Translations under genes and position numbers: made by a program
Part shown: in pieces, positions 63,681-64,000 of the stretch
Position numbering within the stretch: position 1 is the stretch's first letter
Layout: every line of letters begins with the position of its first letter
Assembly: GCF_029227915.1 (NCBI RefSeq)
Contig: NC_079881.1
Coordinates: 29,861,501-29,925,500, forward strand
Source of the DNA: Hydractinia symbiolongicarpus
Taxonomy: Eukaryota; Cnidaria; Hydrozoa; Anthoathecata; Hydractiniidae
DNA length: 64,000 bases
Direction: 5' to 3'
Notes under the pieces: generated by a model
Database searches by the model: none
What the model saw: the letters and a program-made list of their open reading frames with translations, nothing else
Told to the model about the DNA's origin: nothing

Positions 63681-64000
63681 TTAAACGGATAAATTGATGA
63701 TGCAATGCTTAACTTGTTTATTGAGGTCTGGTTTCAACCAAGAAATATGCATACCCTCTTTGAGTTTCCTCTCCCAATCAGTGTCTGCATGATCCAAAAT
63801 AGAAAAACAATTTTCGTTACATAGTAATTTGCAGTTAAGATTTGACTGCATATGCTTAAATATTTGTGAGTTTTTATCAGTTTTCAAATGTTCTTTAACT
63901 CTACTAGAAATGTGCCTGGTGGTTTCACCCACATAGCTAGCATTACAACTAGCACAAACAAATTTATACACAAGTCCAGATTTAAAAGATTCAGGAACTC
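63681..64000 (-). CDS. Penelope-like element protein, C-terminal GIY-YIG endonuclease domain (partial)
   Basis: The frame is open from the window edge to a TAA at 63681-63683, giving 105 visible residues. The true start is beyond 64000. A GTG at 63969-63971 could serve as a start on paper, but the frame continues upstream with PESFKSGLVYKF, typical of the linker and first strand of this domain. In the visible fragment, YKF (11-13) stands where GIY is expected. CASC (15-18) is the CxxC pair common in PLE endonucleases, and YVG (22-24) is the YIG motif. R33 and H37 lie in the RVKEH helix, E81 in KLKEGMHI is the likely metal-binding glutamate, and N93 is in DLNKQ. All expected active-site positions are present and there is no frameshift. 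In the family this domain nicks target DNA to prime reverse transcription. The reverse transcriptase should lie upstream, outside the window. Whether the copy is active is unknown. Confidence 0.88.
   Translation of the reverse strand, partial: VPESFKSGLVYKFVCASCNASYVGETTRHISSRVKEHLKTDKNSQIFKHMQSNLNCKLLCNENCFSILDHADTDWERKLKEGMHISWLKPDLNKQVKHCIINLSV

Larger units (their letters stand above)
63320..64000 (-). mobile_element. Penelope-like retroelement, 3' end, inserted in satellite B
   Basis: The satellite B unit is interrupted at TTTTCATTTTT (63309-63319). There the expected GATGAGACG is replaced by CATAAAAATTACGACACG, and everything to the right is unrelated to the satellite. Reading along the minus strand, the segment contains the end of a GIY-YIG endonuclease ORF (stop at 63681-63683), an AT-rich 3' UTR of about 300 bp, and a hammerhead-like motif (63331-63380). 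The insertion boundary lies about 11 nt after the predicted cleavage site. This order of endonuclease at the C-terminus followed by a terminal repeat with a hammerhead is typical of Penelope-like elements. The reverse transcriptase and the 5' end lie beyond 64000, so intactness and a target-site duplication cannot be judged. Confidence 0.85.

Noticed and set aside
63681-63971. Treating the GTG at 63969-63971 as the true start of a short standalone endonuclease gene
   Set aside because: The frame stays open upstream to the window edge, with residues typical of the domain's first strand, so the piece is the end of a longer PLE protein.

Overview
This 64 kb window is eukaryotic repeat DNA and contains almost no genes. 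Two unrelated tandem satellite families fill about 99% of it, and a piece of a Penelope-like retroelement (PLE) enters at the right edge. The only coding sequence I can support is the C-terminal end of the PLE protein (63681-64000, minus strand), which carries a GIY-YIG endonuclease domain. The PLE type (a CxxC pair before the YVG motif, and a hammerhead-like motif at the 3' end) and the long satellites point to an animal, probably an invertebrate. The protein resembles PLE endonucleases I know from cnidarians and other invertebrates, but the species cannot be fixed from this window.

Region 1 (1 to about 38459) is satellite A. Its monomer is about 373 bp, repeated head to tail about 103 times, all in one orientation and with no inserted gene or transposon. 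It is organised into shifting higher-order repeats (HORs): dimers with a 630 bp period, trimers at about 1118 bp, a tetramer at 1492 bp, and blocks with 1747, 2119 and 3237 bp offsets. A long-range duplication lies about 11-13 kb apart. Monomers with shared internal deletions and one clear conversion tract allow the history of amplification to be read.

Region 2 (about 38462-63319) is satellite B. Its monomer is about 203 bp and there are about 122 copies. The first 786 bp (38462-39247) are inverted relative to the rest. This arm matches 39493-40277 variant by variant as an inverted copy, so the A/B boundary carries a fold-back inverted duplication with arms of about 785 bp around a 245 bp spacer. 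This is the most notable structure in the window.

Region 3 (63320-64000) is the 3' end of a PLE on the minus strand, inserted in a satellite B monomer. Reading along the minus strand, there is the end of the endonuclease ORF, then an AT-rich 3' UTR with a 26 bp direct repeat, then a candidate hammerhead ribozyme about 11 nt before the satellite junction.

There is no operon or pathway to describe. The region is most simply read as constitutive heterochromatin (pericentromeric or subtelomeric), which is an inference. The open reading frames inside the satellites are accidental: the 203 bp period is not a multiple of three, so frames shift from unit to unit.
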